Source: Opisthorchis felineus (lineage: Eukaryota; Platyhelminthes; Trematoda; Opisthorchiida; Opisthorchiidae). Taken from it: a stretch of DNA of 64,000 bases. The position numbers and the translations under genes were made by a program. Shown piece after piece: positions 24,340-36,151 of the stretch. The stretch is taken from contig SJOL01007707.1 in NCBI GenBank assembly GCA_004794785.1, positions 725,396 through 789,395 of the forward strand, written 5' to 3'. The number at the start of each line of letters is the position of its first letter. Position 1 is the first letter of the stretch. The notes below the pieces were generated by a model. That model saw only the letters and a program-made list of their open reading frames with translations. It was not told the DNA's origin and did not search any database.

Positions 24340-24389
24340 CTCCAAAGTTGCATACGAGTGAGTAAAGGAGGAAGCCTAACCAAAGAGGC
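24340..24389 (-). CDS. Possible 50-nt exon (model A)
   Basis: Acceptor CAATTTTTCAG, donor AG|GTAAAA. Frame 1 gives ASLVRLPPLLTRMQLW (phase 0-2) and a second frame is open. Included because of its good sites. Confidence 0.28.
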
Positions 24390-24632
24390 CTGAAAAATTG
24401 TTCCCTCTTATTCACTCTACAATTTTTGATACGCTACTGTAGGAGAGGCCGACTACGTTTAGAATTTAGATGAGATATATTGATTCCACATTAGGTTGTT
24501 AAGTGAAGGGACAATGGAAGCATTCATCAGCATAATGGACCACCAGAATAAACAACTGCTATTATTTAGGCTGGATTTTTTACCGTAGGTGTGTGTTCAA
24601 CAGGAACGAAGCCAATGTAATCTTTGGACTAC

Positions 24633-24814
24633 GTGAGGCTCATGCTTTTTTCGAATAGCGGGGACAGCTCTCAGAGTAGCCCTTGAAACATTTTTTGAGG
24701 CCATCATGTTTTGAGATGGACTAAAGCCACATGATACACTTGTCAAGTAGTGCGATTCTAGTCCCACAGTATGCCGTTCATAGGCGTTCAAAAGATAAAG
24801 TGCCCGCATGATTA
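24633..24814 (-). CDS. Possible exon (model A)
   Basis: 60 codons after AATTTCCAAG, including RALYLLNAYERHTVGLE and SPSQNMMASKNVSRATL. The donor CAC|GTAGTC is weak. A tRNA-like string (GGGACTAGAATC) inside it leaves an old SINE as an alternative. Confidence 0.28.
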
Positions 24815-25090
24815 CTTGGAAATTCGATCGTCAGTCTTAATGGGTTTCTGCCTAATCGGGTCATTTAGGCTCAGGATACACGCTTGAATTCCCGAAAAGG
24901 GACTATCTGTAATAAGGGGCCTTTTAGTCCTCTCGGTGGATGTTACCTGTCGAGGAGTTCTGCAGAGAACAGTGGTTGCGGCGTTGTTCCCAAAATAGTT
25001 TAACCGGGTAAACGTAAAATGGAAGTTTAGAGCCAGATAATAAGAAGCGTTGTTTTACTGTTGGTAAAAAAGCTAGGCCATTGTACTTAC

Positions 25091-25292
25091 ACTGATGGGG
25101 GATTATAGTTTGTAACCCAAAGCAATACTGCTGCCTAAACATGCTGTTTGTTGGGGAACACAGAGAGTAACACGGGAGCACAGTCAAGACTACTTCAGCT
25201 GTTTTAACTTTTGACGAAGAGTTCCTTAACAAGCATTTTGATGTTAGCACATTGGCAAGTTTGTGTAAAACTTTAACGTCTATTTCTAGTTT
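25091..25292 (-). CDS. Exon (model A)
   Basis: 67 codons plus one base. It starts after ACACCTAG in phase 0 and ends at T|GTAAGT. A second donor, ACAG|GTAACA at about 24941, would extend the same frame. The peptide reads KLEIDVKVLHKLANVLTSKC and KVKTAEVVLTVLPCYSL. It joins 27439-27597 in phase 0. Confidence 0.5.
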
Positions 25293-25574
25293 CTAGGTGT
25301 AGTTGCCTGAAGGGAAGCATGTCAAAGGATCAGTGAAAAAAGTTAAGGAATAATCCAAATAACCCATAAGGGTTAGTTGGATACAGTTTGCATATGGTCT
25401 ATGAAGTAACATCCAGTTATCTCTTTGAAGTCGTCTGGGAGGCTGGTCTCTCCTTGACGGAGTTGCAACGAGGCCAAAATCTGTCAGCAGCGCCGCTTTA
25501 AAACATCACAGAGGGGACGCTCATTTTCGAAGAGGTTTCTATTGGAGGAGGTTGCTGTACATATCTTTAATCCT

Positions 25575-25692
25575 GTCAGCTGACAGAAACCCGGGGAGTG
25601 CACCTATCTTATGAGCCTCAAGAAAGACGAAATCGGTTGTGGGCTGTCGAAAGGTTTTCAGCAGCCTTAGGAGTTGTGTTCCACCAAGACAT
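25575..25692 (-). repeat. STAHDR dispersed repeat, copy 1
   Basis: The minus-strand conceptual translation gives AENLSTAHNRFR, then with stops LS-GS-D and TPRVSVS, matching the family pattern STAHDRFRPSWGSSG...PRVSVN. See copies at 31.2 kb and 57.5-58.0 kb. Confidence 0.6.
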
Positions 25693-25999
25693 CATACTTC
25701 GATATATCGAATATCGTACTGGCTAAAACCTGGTTTGGTTTTTGTGAAACAGGATCAATTGGAGAGTTTCATAAACGAGAGTTTATCTTGCATACAGAAT
25801 ATTATCAACATCATCAGCTGTAAAAAAGCGTACTTGCCGTACAATGGTTCTGGCTGCCATAATTTCGCTCACCGATGATTTGGGAAATTGGGGTAGATAG
25901 TTACGCATAGGGGGCGATAGCTGGTATACTTGATGCCTAAAAACAGTGGTTTCAGTGAACGTTTAACTAAAGAGATTGGGAGGGGAGCTATGCAATTAA

Positions 26000-27110
26000 G
26001 ACAATAGCCTGGATACACAAGTGTCATTAGAGACGGGCCGTGTCTGTCAATGTCTCTAACCACTGATGTGTCCGTCTCTACAACTCCATCCTCCAGCAGT
26101 GACCAGCGCAACTGAGTTTGTTGGTAATGGCTTTCATACTTCGCTACCAAGTCATTGTTTGACCACCTCTGACTAGTTTCCACCCTTCGTGGGGTTATGC
26201 GGGAAGGGCTCTCTGAGGAAGCCGGTCAACTGGTATACGGAGCACGTGGCCAAACCAGTGCAACTTGTGCAGTGTGATCAGTTCATCTATTATGGGCGAG
26301 TTATCTCTTCTGAAAACCATTAGACGTACTTCAGCATTGCTGACCCGGTGTTCCCAATAGACTCGAGCAATATTCCGAAGACATCGATGATAAAACACTG
26401 AAAGTATTTTGACATACTCGGCACGCAGCGGCCAGGTTTCGGACCCGTATAGTAATATGGAGCGCACCGCAGCATTGTAAACTTGATCCTTGACGAATAA
26501 GCTAACGTCACGCTTACGCTACAGTTGATGCGGGCTCACGAAAACTGCTCTGGCCTTCCCAATCCGCATGTAAATATCATCTTTCATGAGACCACCAGGA
26601 CTGTTAAAACTGCCCAGGTAGACAGATACTTCTACTACCTCAATCGGCTTATCCGGAAGCATGAGCTTAGGGTTCAAGCCCATGCAGTCTTGCGGCAGCA
26701 CTTTACACTTCGCAGATGTGAAGCGCATGCTGAACCGTGAGCCAGAATTGTTTAGATCATTCATTATTTTTTGCATTTCCACGGTGTTAGATCCAAGAAG
26801 AGCTATATTGTCTGCGTACTGGACATCTGTCAGCGAACGCTTCGCGTGCACTAGGACCCCACAGGCATTAGAGATTGGTAACGATTTTTCCATAATCAAA
26901 CTGGCGATGAAGTCAAAGAGGAAAGGTGAATAATGACAACCTTGCCTGACACCACTCTATGTGGTGAACTCATGTGAACAAGCCCTACCGAACGGCGGAT
27001 GGCAGATAGCAAAAGGCTTTTGATAGAACGCGAAAAGTGTTATTAATCCCAGTTGTGACCTTTCAGAAATGAAACGGCTTACTTTCTCAGCGATGGGAAC
27101 CACGTTTTAT
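26000..27110 (-). mobile_element. Decayed non-LTR retrotransposon (RTE/CR1-like), RT half to C-terminus
   Basis: Read on the minus strand from about 27110 down, it shows EFTT-stop-SGVRQGC...SPFLFDF (RT motif B), DVQYADNIALLG (motif C), a VYLGSFNSPGG block, then RKRDVSLFVKDQVYNAAV and SILLYGSETWPLRAE, and the tail GGQTMTW...WLETLTD. Motif C is YADN, not YADD, and stops interrupt the frame (one at 26519-26521 where the family has tryptophan). The copy is therefore inactive. The 5' half and endonuclease are absent. It lies in an intron of model A. Confidence 0.85.
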
Positions 27111-27438
27111 GAAGTTTGTTAGTCTCCTTCAGGTTGGGATGTTCCTACCTAATACTAAGAGTGTTCTCAGCTTTTACGCTTTACCAATGAATACGGATTC
27201 CTGAAATTTGACAGACAAAGTTAACGAAAAGTATAATTGTTGTATTCGTTTGCAATTTCCGCTTTCGGACAAGTTTGTCTGCGATCAGTCAAAAATGCAC
27301 CAATCATGACTTTAGGCTACCATACACTGAAATACTCTCCAAGCCAAATTTGGTATCCTGTGCAAATTAGGTTTATCAAAGTAGACGGACAGATGCAAGT
27401 CTGAGTGGTCTAGGCTCGGTCAAATGAAAAAAATTTAC

Positions 27439-27597
27439 TAGCTGGATTTTAACGCTCTTCTTGACTGACACAATTACTGGTGCATCCACTCGCTCGCCGG
27501 TTACGCTAATGACATAAAGATGACTAAGCCGAAGGAAGTTGCTTTCTACGCTTGATTGCCAAGTCACTTCAGTGATTATAGACCCCTTCATTACTGC
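27439..27597 (-). CDS. Exon (model A)
   Basis: 53 codons, phase 0-0, after ACGGAACCTTAG and before CTA|GTAAAT. The peptide includes SIITEVTWQSSVESNFL, LYVISVTGERVDAPVIV and KKSVKIQL, with alternating beta-strand character. It joins both neighbours without a frame change. Confidence 0.53.
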
Positions 27598-28276
27598 CTA
27601 AGGTTCCGTGTACTGGAAACAAGCTTGCGTCGGTAGTGCACTCTCACTGCCCTCTCTGCCATTTCACCACGTCTAGCCCACCAAAAGGAGTGATATGCGT
27701 TAGCCCGGTGTTTTGTATGTGCGTGTGAAAGTACATGCACATGATGTTGTGTCATTCAGCCGCAATGACGCGATTTTTTATCGTGGAGACCGGAAGGTAG
27801 CCACTCAGTTCACTTACGAACTGGGTGCGGCTTTTCCAGCCATATTATGAGTGGGTTGCCTCTTTTTGTCTGACGCTGGTAAACGCGTGGTATAAAGTAT
27901 GTAGATGTGAGGAGTATTTTCTTTATCCAAAAAGTGTCAGCGAAAGACCAGTTTTATGAACGATTTGTTCCAACAATATCTATCTGTTTCTATTTTTCTG
28001 AGCTTAGCCGTTTTAACTGGCACAGCTTTTATCAGTTTTTAAAGTTTACTTCCTCGAAAAGTCTTGCTTTACTGTCTAAGGACGCTTTCCGGCGCATTAC
28101 AATTCGATAAAGTAATTCCGTTTTTCAAAATCTGCTGATACTGCACGGTAATCTTCTAGACAATCCCAAGTAAGACAGAAAATATGTTGGTTGTCTTATT
28201 TTTATGTTTTTGTTTCGGTTTATTTTTTGCTCTTTCACTTTCGTATTAAAATACTGTTCTGAAGTCTAAGCCTCAC

Positions 28277-28425
28277 CGCCGCTGTCCAAACTTCTGTTGA
28301 ATGGAACCAGTGCTGCATTAAAGTATTGCGGGATGTCAATGCACAGCATTGTATGTCAAGCTGATAACAATGGCATCCACGTGATGTGAGAGGTTCATGT
28401 TGCGTCAAGCCTTTTAACCACATCA
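28277..28425 (-). CDS. Exon (model A), cysteine-containing
   Basis: 149 nt ending at the very good donor GCG|GTGAGG. The acceptor CCAAGTCAG has a poor pyrimidine tract. The peptide reads WLKGLTQHEPLTSRGCHCY, QLDIQCCALTSRNTL and WFHSTEVWTAA. Phase 1 in, 0 out. Confidence 0.48.
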
Positions 28426-29599
28426 CTGACTTGGGTTACACCTCTTTCGTGTTTGATGGCCCCATAATTTGAGTTAGCTTGGAAGAGCTAGAGTATGTTA
28501 ATAATTCTGTAGCGTCTTGTCAACTTTCAATACAATTTAAATCATGCTGAGCTGATTTCTTGTCTTAACCATTGTTACAGTCAAGTGCCACTACTAGATT
28601 TTCAAGATCATCATAGAGGAACCGATAAACACCAGACCCGTGAGATTTGTATCGAAGGTATTCATTGTGACGGCAGGATGCGGTCCGGAGGCACCAAATT
28701 CCGCCCTTCAATAAATGAGTTCATATAGAGACAGCCTATATATAGAATGTAGGCCACAATGTTTTTTGTCACTAATGTAAACTATACGTTAGCCAAGTGA
28801 ATCAGAGTGAATGAAAGATATATACGAAGCTATCTGCGAACACAGCTCGTAGTCTAACCGTTGGTCCAAAATCGCGCATGTTTAATCAATTTCCTGAAAT
28901 GACTTTCAATCTTGAGCGCACTGGTGTGCACAACTGGTGATACAACTTCGGAATGGTCCACGAAGGACTGAACTGACGCTCACAGCACCAAGACAGTTCA
29001 GATCAGTTACCCCTGACGAGTACCCAGCTGCATAAGCTACTGATGTTATTGGTGACAATATGAAACTTGACTGAAGAAACGGTCACTTAAATGTCAGAGA
29101 TCTTTTTATTTCACCGCAGCTGCAAGACGAAAGTAATTGAAGCTCTACGCTCTTGAAGTCGCCTTATTCCTGTGGGGAACGTAAACCCACAGAAAAGCCG
29201 TGTAAACATCCGAAACTCAGGTATACCAAATATGCTACTCGTAGTCGAGTTTTGTCACCTAAAAGGAACTACCCGGCTGAAAGTTGACTTTGAGTTAAGT
29301 AAAAAGGAATGCATCCGCCTGTGCCTGACTGATGAACATCAGTTATAGAAAAACGCAATTGCATAGGTCTTTGTCAAACCTATGGAGGAAAAATTCAGCT
29401 GCAACTCGGTTATGATCAGATCTTCTGTAATCATCAGCGATGCGTCTGAATAAATAGACTCAGATTACAGACTGTGAATTTTCCGTATTGTGAGGAGATC
29501 TGGGAATTTTAATGGAGATTTCATGTAAGTGAGGCCAGTCGATGCTGAAAGGCTGAGAAGCACTTTACATCTGTTTCATTATTATTGGGAATCATCAGA

Positions 29600-29690
29600 A
29601 ATGCACATCTCACGAAACTCCAGGGAGTATCGGACCGCGACCTTTAGTAGTTTGACCACTTGACCGTCGAACTAGGTGCGGATGATCATC
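29600..29690 (-). repeat. tRNA-like SINE remnant
   Basis: On the minus strand GGTCGCGGTCCGATACTCC resembles a B-box region, preceded by GGTCAAGTGGTC resembling an A box. Strongly decayed. Confidence 0.35.
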
Positions 29691-30408
29691 AGTGTTATTA
29701 GTTTGCACTTAGACGGGATATAGCGCCACTCATCCTTCAGTCACGGGATCCACGTCACTTGGTCACATGCATAGACTGGCTTCACATACGGCACGACATC
29801 TCCACAAAAAAGTCCCGAATCCCTCGGGCTACCAACAACCTTTAAGTAGCCTGGAGTAGGGATAAAATCCGTCCAATGAGCGAAACATCCACCTGAAATG
29901 CTGTCACTCGGTGAGCCATTCAACACGGGTGACCACGTGAGCGGTGAAATAGAACAACAGAGTGTGATTTGTTCGGGAGTGAACTGCACTGCCGACGACA
30001 GTCACTGTTTGCATAACAACCCGGTCGATTCTACATCATTCGGAAACAAGTACAGAGTGCACATCTGTATGTTCAAACGTGTTTTGTTGTAGTCAGCCTT
30101 GCGCACCCAAATCCTCCAATTAGTGGAGCGACTGATACAGGACATTAACCGACTGATAGAAGGACGAAAAGCGAACACAGATACCCTTTGTTTTGTATGT
30201 GCAATGGAAGGATGACAAAGTGAAACCTGAAGTGTTGAACTATGTTGGCATTTACGATTCCATTAATTTAGGGTGTTAATGAAGGCCATAGGTACGAAAA
30301 CTCAACAGTGACGACCAGTTGGATCTACTGGACAGGCACATTTCAGTTGCAGTAGCCATCAACGCTACTCGGTATGTGTTTGTACTTAATTCATTTTCGT
30401 AGGCTTAC

Positions 30409-30469
30409 TCTGCGTCAGATAATTAAAACAAGATGGATCAAGATCAGAGATAAACAGTGAAGAGAAACC
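30409..30469 (-). CDS. Exon (model A)
   Basis: 61 nt, donor A|GTAAGC strong, acceptor TGTACTCAG modest. It reads GFSSLFISDLDPSCFNYLTQ in phase 0-1 and joins 28277-28425 in frame. Confidence 0.4.
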
Positions 30470-30582
30470 CTGAGTACACTTGCTTCTTAGGTTTATTCCT
30501 AGTCATGAAGATCAAGTGAACTCCCCGTAAACAAGGTCGACGCTTTGATTCCGTGAACATTTGCCCACAATAGCAGGAGCAT

Positions 30583-30584
<2 letters not shown>

Positions 30585-30620
<36 letters not shown>
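30585..30620. repeat. (TA)n microsatellite
   Basis: About 18 uninterrupted TA units. Confidence 0.97.
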
Positions 30621-30622
<2 letters not shown>

Positions 30623-31207
30623 TGGAGTTATGCACGTGCATAGTCAATCACTTTGACAGAATGGCTCCAAATTAGGTAGATTCTGTTGAACAGTTTGATC
30701 AGAATAAAAACAAAGTACCTCTATTAAGCCCAGCCTAAATTATTACCCACACTGCAATATGTGCCTGTTACTCTTTCTTTTCGGTGCTTCATGGAGGCCT
30801 GTCATTGTGCCTATACACGCCTGTTGATCGCAGTCAATCTTTGCTTGTGAAAAACTTCTTAAAAAGTGCTGAAACTTCTCAGCGGGATCTTTTTGTGCGC
30901 AAGTTTTAAGAGATCAAGGATGTCGCCACAGGGACTTAACTTCAAGACCTCATTACGTTCTACCAGGTTACAGCATTACTGCTTGCTTTTTCTAGCCTTT
31001 TTGTATGTGGCCATGTGGATTTGGACACACAAGCTTTTGTTTACAGGACTATGATAAGCCATATACATTCCAAAGTGGGCTGACTACTTTCAAGCCCATC
31101 CACATTTAACCTTTCGGCAAAAGAGTACAGACCCGTGGTCTAGTTATTTTCTGGAATTTTCGAAACAGAAACACAGCTAGCGTTAATTTGTAAAACCTTT
31201 ACCTTTT

Positions 31208-31335
31208 AGGAAAGTTCACCACTGAGTAGAATGTTGATATACAAAGTAGGAGAGCAGAAGCCCAGGAGGGCTGAAACCGGTTGTGGGCTGTCGAATAATT
31301 TGCGGTAACCTTATAAGTAGATTGTTCCATCAAGG
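31208..31335 (-). repeat. STAHDR dispersed repeat, copy 2
   Basis: The minus-strand translation gives YKVTANYSTAHNRFQPSWAS, matching the family, followed by a region similar to its FYL segment at DNA level. Decayed. A tempting 19-nt micro-exon with good sites lies inside it and was rejected as repeat sequence. Confidence 0.6.
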
Positions 31336-32033
31336 AAATATACTGCGGTGTCCCGAATATTGGAACAGTTGAAGCGTGAGACGACCTTTGAAGACTTGTA
31401 GAATATGCTAATCAAGAGGTCAATCTTATATTCAGTTGAGCAGCCCGTTTACATCAAAATAGTCTGACGAACTGCGTCCAGTTCGGATTCAAGTAAAACA
31501 TAACTTTGGCAACATCGTTGGAACTGCATCCAACTGATGTGCCACAGAAAGGGAAAGACCATTGACAGATTAGTATGTTTCTTTATGGGGTTTATGAAAA
31601 TTTTACAGCATGATTTTCGTTCTAGAGAAGTGGCGAACTTGGCTTCCTTTGGGATATTCCTAAAATAACGTGACTATTTTGCGTATCTAATAACAAATGA
31701 ATTCCGGGTAATTATTTCCTACATCTCTTAATACAATCTGATGCTTTGTGCCGTCCGCATGTTTGAGTGAATAAGCTTTGCTGAGTGGACTTCAGAGTTA
31801 CTCTCTTGCTTGTCGTTTTACAGTTTGACCAACTGAGACTGATTTCGTAGTAAACCAGAATATGGAGGGAGCACAGTGACCACACATACCGTAATCTCTA
31901 AGGTCTTCTTGAGTACTTCTCTACCCAAAAACGTTGCTGTGTCACAGAACGCACTACTGTTTCGCTTCAAAATCCACTGTTGTAAATGTCCTTTTTTGTT
32001 CTACTAATTGGTCGTCGTCCTCTGTTTACTTAC

Positions 32034-32069
32034 TGTTTTAGTATACGAAACAAGTGACCAGCATAAGTG
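32034..32069 (-). CDS. Possible 36-nt micro-exon (model A)
   Basis: It follows a long pyrimidine-rich stretch (CCCTCGTTTTTCTTGTG) and AAAG, and ends at ACA|GTAAGT. It reads HLCWSLVSYTKT, phase 0-0. A second frame is open. Confidence 0.3.
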
Positions 32070-33069
32070 CTTTGACACAACATGACACAAGAAAAACGAG
32101 GGAGTAAGAGCGACCTAACTAAGCCTAGATGATAGGACCGAAAAATTACCTTCTACCTATTTTGCTGTTGCAAAGGACTTCGAAATTCTAAGTGTTTTGA
32201 TCTACACCTCGATGCTGAACCACCTGCTTAGGAGAACCTGGGTAAAAGACCAGGCGTTTTCAGCCATTGTCAAGACAACCAATGAGCACAACTCGGTTAT
32301 GACTGAAAGTCACGCAATCACGAAATAATCGTAAACGCCAGCAGTGAGGAATCAAAAGGTCATAACATGCAAATTGCTAACTGTCCCTTGTACTTACGAA
32401 GAATGTCCGTTTGCGTGGGCATGCCAAAGGCAAGCATTTTGCCATTGGATGCTGCATCAAAATTATCTATAGAACTGGTATGTTGAAAATAGTTAGATAC
32501 ATTTCACCTAGCAGCCCACTTTTCTGACAAACACATAATAGCCGCCACTATTAACTTCACTGAAGACGTGTATGATTCATCGAGAACACATTAGGATCAA
32601 ACTAGTGGGCATCTACAGATACCCATTTTAACTTAATTGTGTGAAATAGCCCAACACAGTTGGGTTAAGTACTTTCGCTGTAAAATGTTTACCAAGTGTA
32701 CCAGGTTTCTGGACTTAACAGACAAAATCGGCGCTACTCCATACTTCAGATGTTATCAGCTTTGTGCCATGCGGCGTGGGGGATTGCGCCAGAATCACTG
32801 CAAGAGTTAGTTTTTAGAAGTAGACCCATAAAAGTCTCACAATTAGCCCTCGCATGATCCAACCTGAACGATGACCTGTCATTTTCAAGCTAGAAAATAC
32901 TGTTTGCACGACAGCGCAACTCATTTAAACCCCTGTCAGTCGTAGTGCGCTCCCTCGTTTACTACTCTACTAGATGAAAGGAAGAACTGGTTAACTTCAA
33001 AATCACTTAAAACTATATGTAGTAGACTATGTGAAATTCCAGTGAAGCAGTCCTATTTGGGTGACTTAC

Positions 33070-33139
33070 AAGATATAGGTAAGTTAAAACACGGTATGTT
33101 CTACTGATTATGAAGATCTTTTTTCGGACGCAAGGTTGA
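33070..33139 (-). CDS. Exon (model A), basic then hydrophobic
   Basis: 70 nt, acceptor CATCAATTTCAG, donor CTT|GTAAGT. It reads QPCVRKKIFIISRTYRV then LTYLYL in its only open frame. Phase 2 in, 0 out. Confidence 0.42.
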
Positions 33140-33220
33140 CTGAAATTGATGCTTTTTCATCTGACCACGCGGTTAGCCAAAACAGCCCAATGAGGATTTC
33201 ACTCGGTATTTAGATACCTT

Positions 33221-33248
33221 TCCTCTCTCTTTCTCTCTCTCTATACAG
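33221..33248 (+). repeat. CT-rich tract ending in a perfect 3' splice-site motif
   Basis: An almost pure pyrimidine run followed by ATACAG. It looks like the best plus-strand acceptor in the window, but only 18 open codons follow and no donor is seen. Confidence 0.6.
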
Positions 33249-33360
33249 GAAATATGCGCTCCGAGCGTAGAAATGTTACTTTATTACCACAGGCCGCCCA
33301 CTTAGCTTATTTAACCGGCTGATAGCCTACTTATAGAAATCGTACAGAAGTAAGTCTGTT

Positions 33361-33561
33361 GTTGGTTGATCAGGTGGCCGTTGATCTGTTCGCGGAGCTT
33401 GGCAATTGGCTGGCAAACCTTTCGCCCCCAGTAGAGGAGATATCGTCAGTGTCCACCGTCAGCTGCTCATTGACGATGTCTACTTGACTGGGGAAGAAAC
33501 GTTTGCAAGCCAATCGCCAAGCTCCGCGAACAGACCGACGGCCATCTGATCAATCACCAGT
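33361..33561. repeat. Long inverted repeat (hairpin), arms about 92 bp
   Basis: The left arm, about 33361-33452, contains TTCGCGGAGCTTGGC. The right arm, about 33470-33561, is its reverse complement at roughly 80-85 % by eye, separated by a loop of under 20 nt. Matching blocks run along both arms (TTGATCAG, CTGTTCGCGGAGCTTGGC, CCCCAGT, ATCGTCA). It is either a foldback or MITE-like element or a tail-to-tail duplication of a repeat. It lies in an intron of model A. Confidence 0.9.
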
Positions 33562-33642
33562 AAACACACCCGAGCTACTAATATTTCGCCACATTGACTA
33601 GTACGTCTGTGGTGGTATTGTGGGGCAGGAAAATTTGATTAC

Positions 33643-33689
33643 CCAAATTTTGTTGCCAGAGGATAATTTAGTTCATTTTTGCTTTGCGT
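33643..33689 (-). CDS. Exon (model A)
   Basis: 47 nt, acceptor CTGTCTCATGCCACAG very good, donor GG|GTAATC fair. Only one frame is open (TQSKNELNYPLATKF), phase 0-2, fitting 33070-33139. Confidence 0.4.
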
Positions 33690-35509
33690 CTGTGGCATGA
33701 GACAGAGAAGAAAAGTCAAGCGTCAGTTTGTCTTACTTAGACGCCTATTCAACAGAACTAGGAAAAACAACTTGAGGTTTTAGTTTACTCGCTTTTCGAA
33801 AAACGCACTACTGGTTTTTAAGTCTTGTTTAATCAAAACACCGGCTCTTTAGGCCGGGGGCAGTCGCACTCCTCGCAAACAACACAGAGAAGACGAGATC
33901 TTGAAAGAACTCATTTGTGGCTACCTGGAGTTTGCTGCCCGATTACACAACTTGCCAAGAGTTAGAATGGGCCTAGTTTCTGTCGCCGAAAACGAAAGTC
34001 TTTTTGTTGACGACTGTTAGTTTGACAACAGTAGACAGAACGTAGAATGCAATCTGGGCACCGAATTAAGAATGAACCGCGCCAGCATAGCTCTTAAACT
34101 CAAGTTAATAAACTTTGAAGACTCTCTCGTTCCGCGGCCCAAGTCATCTGTCAGTTCACTGACAAAACATGCCTTCTCCGCCGCAAGAAATGGCTGAACA
34201 AACCAGGAGCACTTGGCACACTAGAAGCGTCAACAGCCCGCAACGTGGAGTCTAGCACAATCTAAATGAACGTACGCCTTGATAACAGGTTATCAGGTTG
34301 AACACAGACAGTTATCCACACTCCTGGAGCGAAGCCACACAAACAAATAGCAACATTAGGTAAAAGCAATGAAGATTCATCGGACTTAGGCAGCTTAGCA
34401 TCCTCAGACGGTGTTGCCTAAAATATTTATTTAGTTAGGCACTACTCTTGAACGTTTCTTCCTTCTTTCCTCTGTCTTTGTCTTCATCATGTCTAGAAAC
34501 ATTCGCCAAATCTGCGAATATGTTTCACGTAGATGACTGACGGAAGTCATTGGGACGCTAGCTACCCATCAGCTGTCTTCTCACTATTCTGACGGTTCTT
34601 TTAAATTGCAGATCATCCTCCGGATCGTTGCTCCCTTGGAGCGCGGTGACGAAAGATATGTTCCAGAAGTCAACTTTTAAACGGCCACTATATTCAAAGG
34701 TGTTTTCAATCACCGAACACTTAGAATGCTTTTCATTAGAAGCCTAACCAAAATTCTACTAGTACGAGGTTCCGAATAAACCAGTTTTCGAACTGTTTGG
34801 CTGAAGCTTTTTACTAACCATCGGCTGGGGATAGCCTCATCAAGCGCACGGTACGCATCGTACCCGGAATTTTTTCATTATTCCTATCAAAACACTGAAT
34901 GTTAAATCAAGCAGCTGATGGCTGCCCGACCCTCCCTGTGCATAGCTGGGGATATTGAATGATATGGTGGCTAACTGGTGTCAGAGGCATTCATGCTGAT
35001 AGTTTCTACCTAGATTCAGTGACTGAGTGTGTGGGGTGCAGTCACATCACATGCTTGTGATGGGCTGGACCAGGGTCAATCCTTCTCATCCCATTAGCTT
35101 CTTCTTTCCATAGTAGGGTTTCACTCAAAGCACTCCACGAAGTTGTGCAGCAATTTCCCTTTCTGGTGTAGCTACCAACGATTGTGATAAAACTAAACGA
35201 CTTAACTCCAGTTATATACTATCCAAATCAGTGAACTCTATATTGAAAAGAGGTGAAAGTTCCGGGAAAACGATGGATAAAAAACAATTCACCCCTTGCG
35301 TTTTCCCTCAAAGTTTTTCGTCTGCCTGTTGCGATGGAGACTTGTTACCAATAGCCCGTTCCTTCCAAACGGATATGGCTAGTTGTCAAAAGTATTGTTA
35401 AGCCTTCACTGAAGTGCGCTGAGGAACTGTTCACTCTCCTTTTGTGGGATTGTGTATATACAAACTGCATATAGTGCGTTTTACTCCAATAGTTTAAACC
35501 GGTGCTTAC
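33690..35509. other. Presumed intron, nothing specific seen
   Basis: No supported exon or repeat. A 21-nt open piece at about 33737-33757 has good sites but does not fit the phases. Confidence 0.4.
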
Positions 35510-35529
35510 TGCCATATTATAAGCAGTTT
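35510..35529 (-). CDS. Possible 20-nt micro-exon (model A)
   Basis: Donor GCA|GTAAGC strong, acceptor GTATTGACAG. It supplies only TAYNMA. It is called for its donor and for phase agreement with 35593-35659. Confidence 0.25.
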
Positions 35530-35592
35530 CTGTCAATACTTGATTATCACTGTTTCACTCATGAAAACGTATCTGCTAGAACTGTTCTTCAC

Positions 35593-35659
35593 CTATAAGT
35601 TTGTCAGATAATTCATTTTCATTGTGTGGTCGTAGCGACAACAATTTTACTTTTGATAT
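35593..35659 (-). CDS. Exon (model A)
   Basis: 67 nt, donor G|GTGAAG, acceptor AATAGCAG weak. The single open frame reads ISKVKLLSLRPHNENEL then SDKLI. Phase 0-1. Confidence 0.35.
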
Positions 35660-35848
35660 CTGCTATTTTCGCTACAGTAACTTCTTCATACTGCAATGCG
35701 CGGAGGAGTTTATGGAACGGTTTCTGTCTGTTTGGAAGTAGACCAGGTTTTATTCCCTATTGGCCCTTGAAATGTCTAGACAAACTGCATAAATTGGCTT
35801 AGTTGTGGAAAAAATTGTTTCTAGTGTACGAGATTGCTTTTTGCCTAC

Positions 35849-35871
35849 CCTAGGCAAATCGATGAAGTATT
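35849..35871 (-). CDS. Possible 23-nt micro-exon (model A)
   Basis: It follows a very good acceptor (GCTTTCGGTTTTCGCGCAG) and has donor AGG|GTAGGC. It reads YFIDLPR in phase 1-0. Confidence 0.26.
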
Positions 35872-36027
35872 CTGCGCGAAAACCGAAAGCATCGGCAGAA
35901 TCGGTTGCGTAATCGATAATGACTTAATCAGGTGACGACTATGGGTTCGTGTGTTTCCCAGCTTTTCCCATAATCGATGTCAGAATCTAACGCTGTTGCC
36001 ACGACACGTTTTTGTGGAACGTCCTAC

Positions 36028-36048
36028 CATATTGCACAGGCTTGTTTG
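36028..36048 (-). CDS. Possible 21-nt micro-exon (model A)
   Basis: Acceptor TAATGTACAG, donor G|GTAGGA. It is needed so that the join from 36152 does not create a stop. It encodes NKPVQY. All frames are open, so support is weak. Confidence 0.2.
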
Positions 36049-36151
36049 CTGTACATTACACCATATAGGCTTGGCCTTAGGCTAACCTTCAGTCGGTTTA
36101 TTAAAATTCGTTCATCGTTCAAGTGCAACTTTTTTGCCCAAAACTGCTTAC

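Noticed and set aside
25869..26183. Minus-strand open frame of 104 codons
   Set aside because: It overlaps the tail of the LINE fragment in a wrong frame; the right frame gives the GGQTMTW...WLETL tail.
31190..31235. A 19-nt micro-exon with good splice sites
   Set aside because: It lies within STAHDR copy 2 and does not fit the phase chain.
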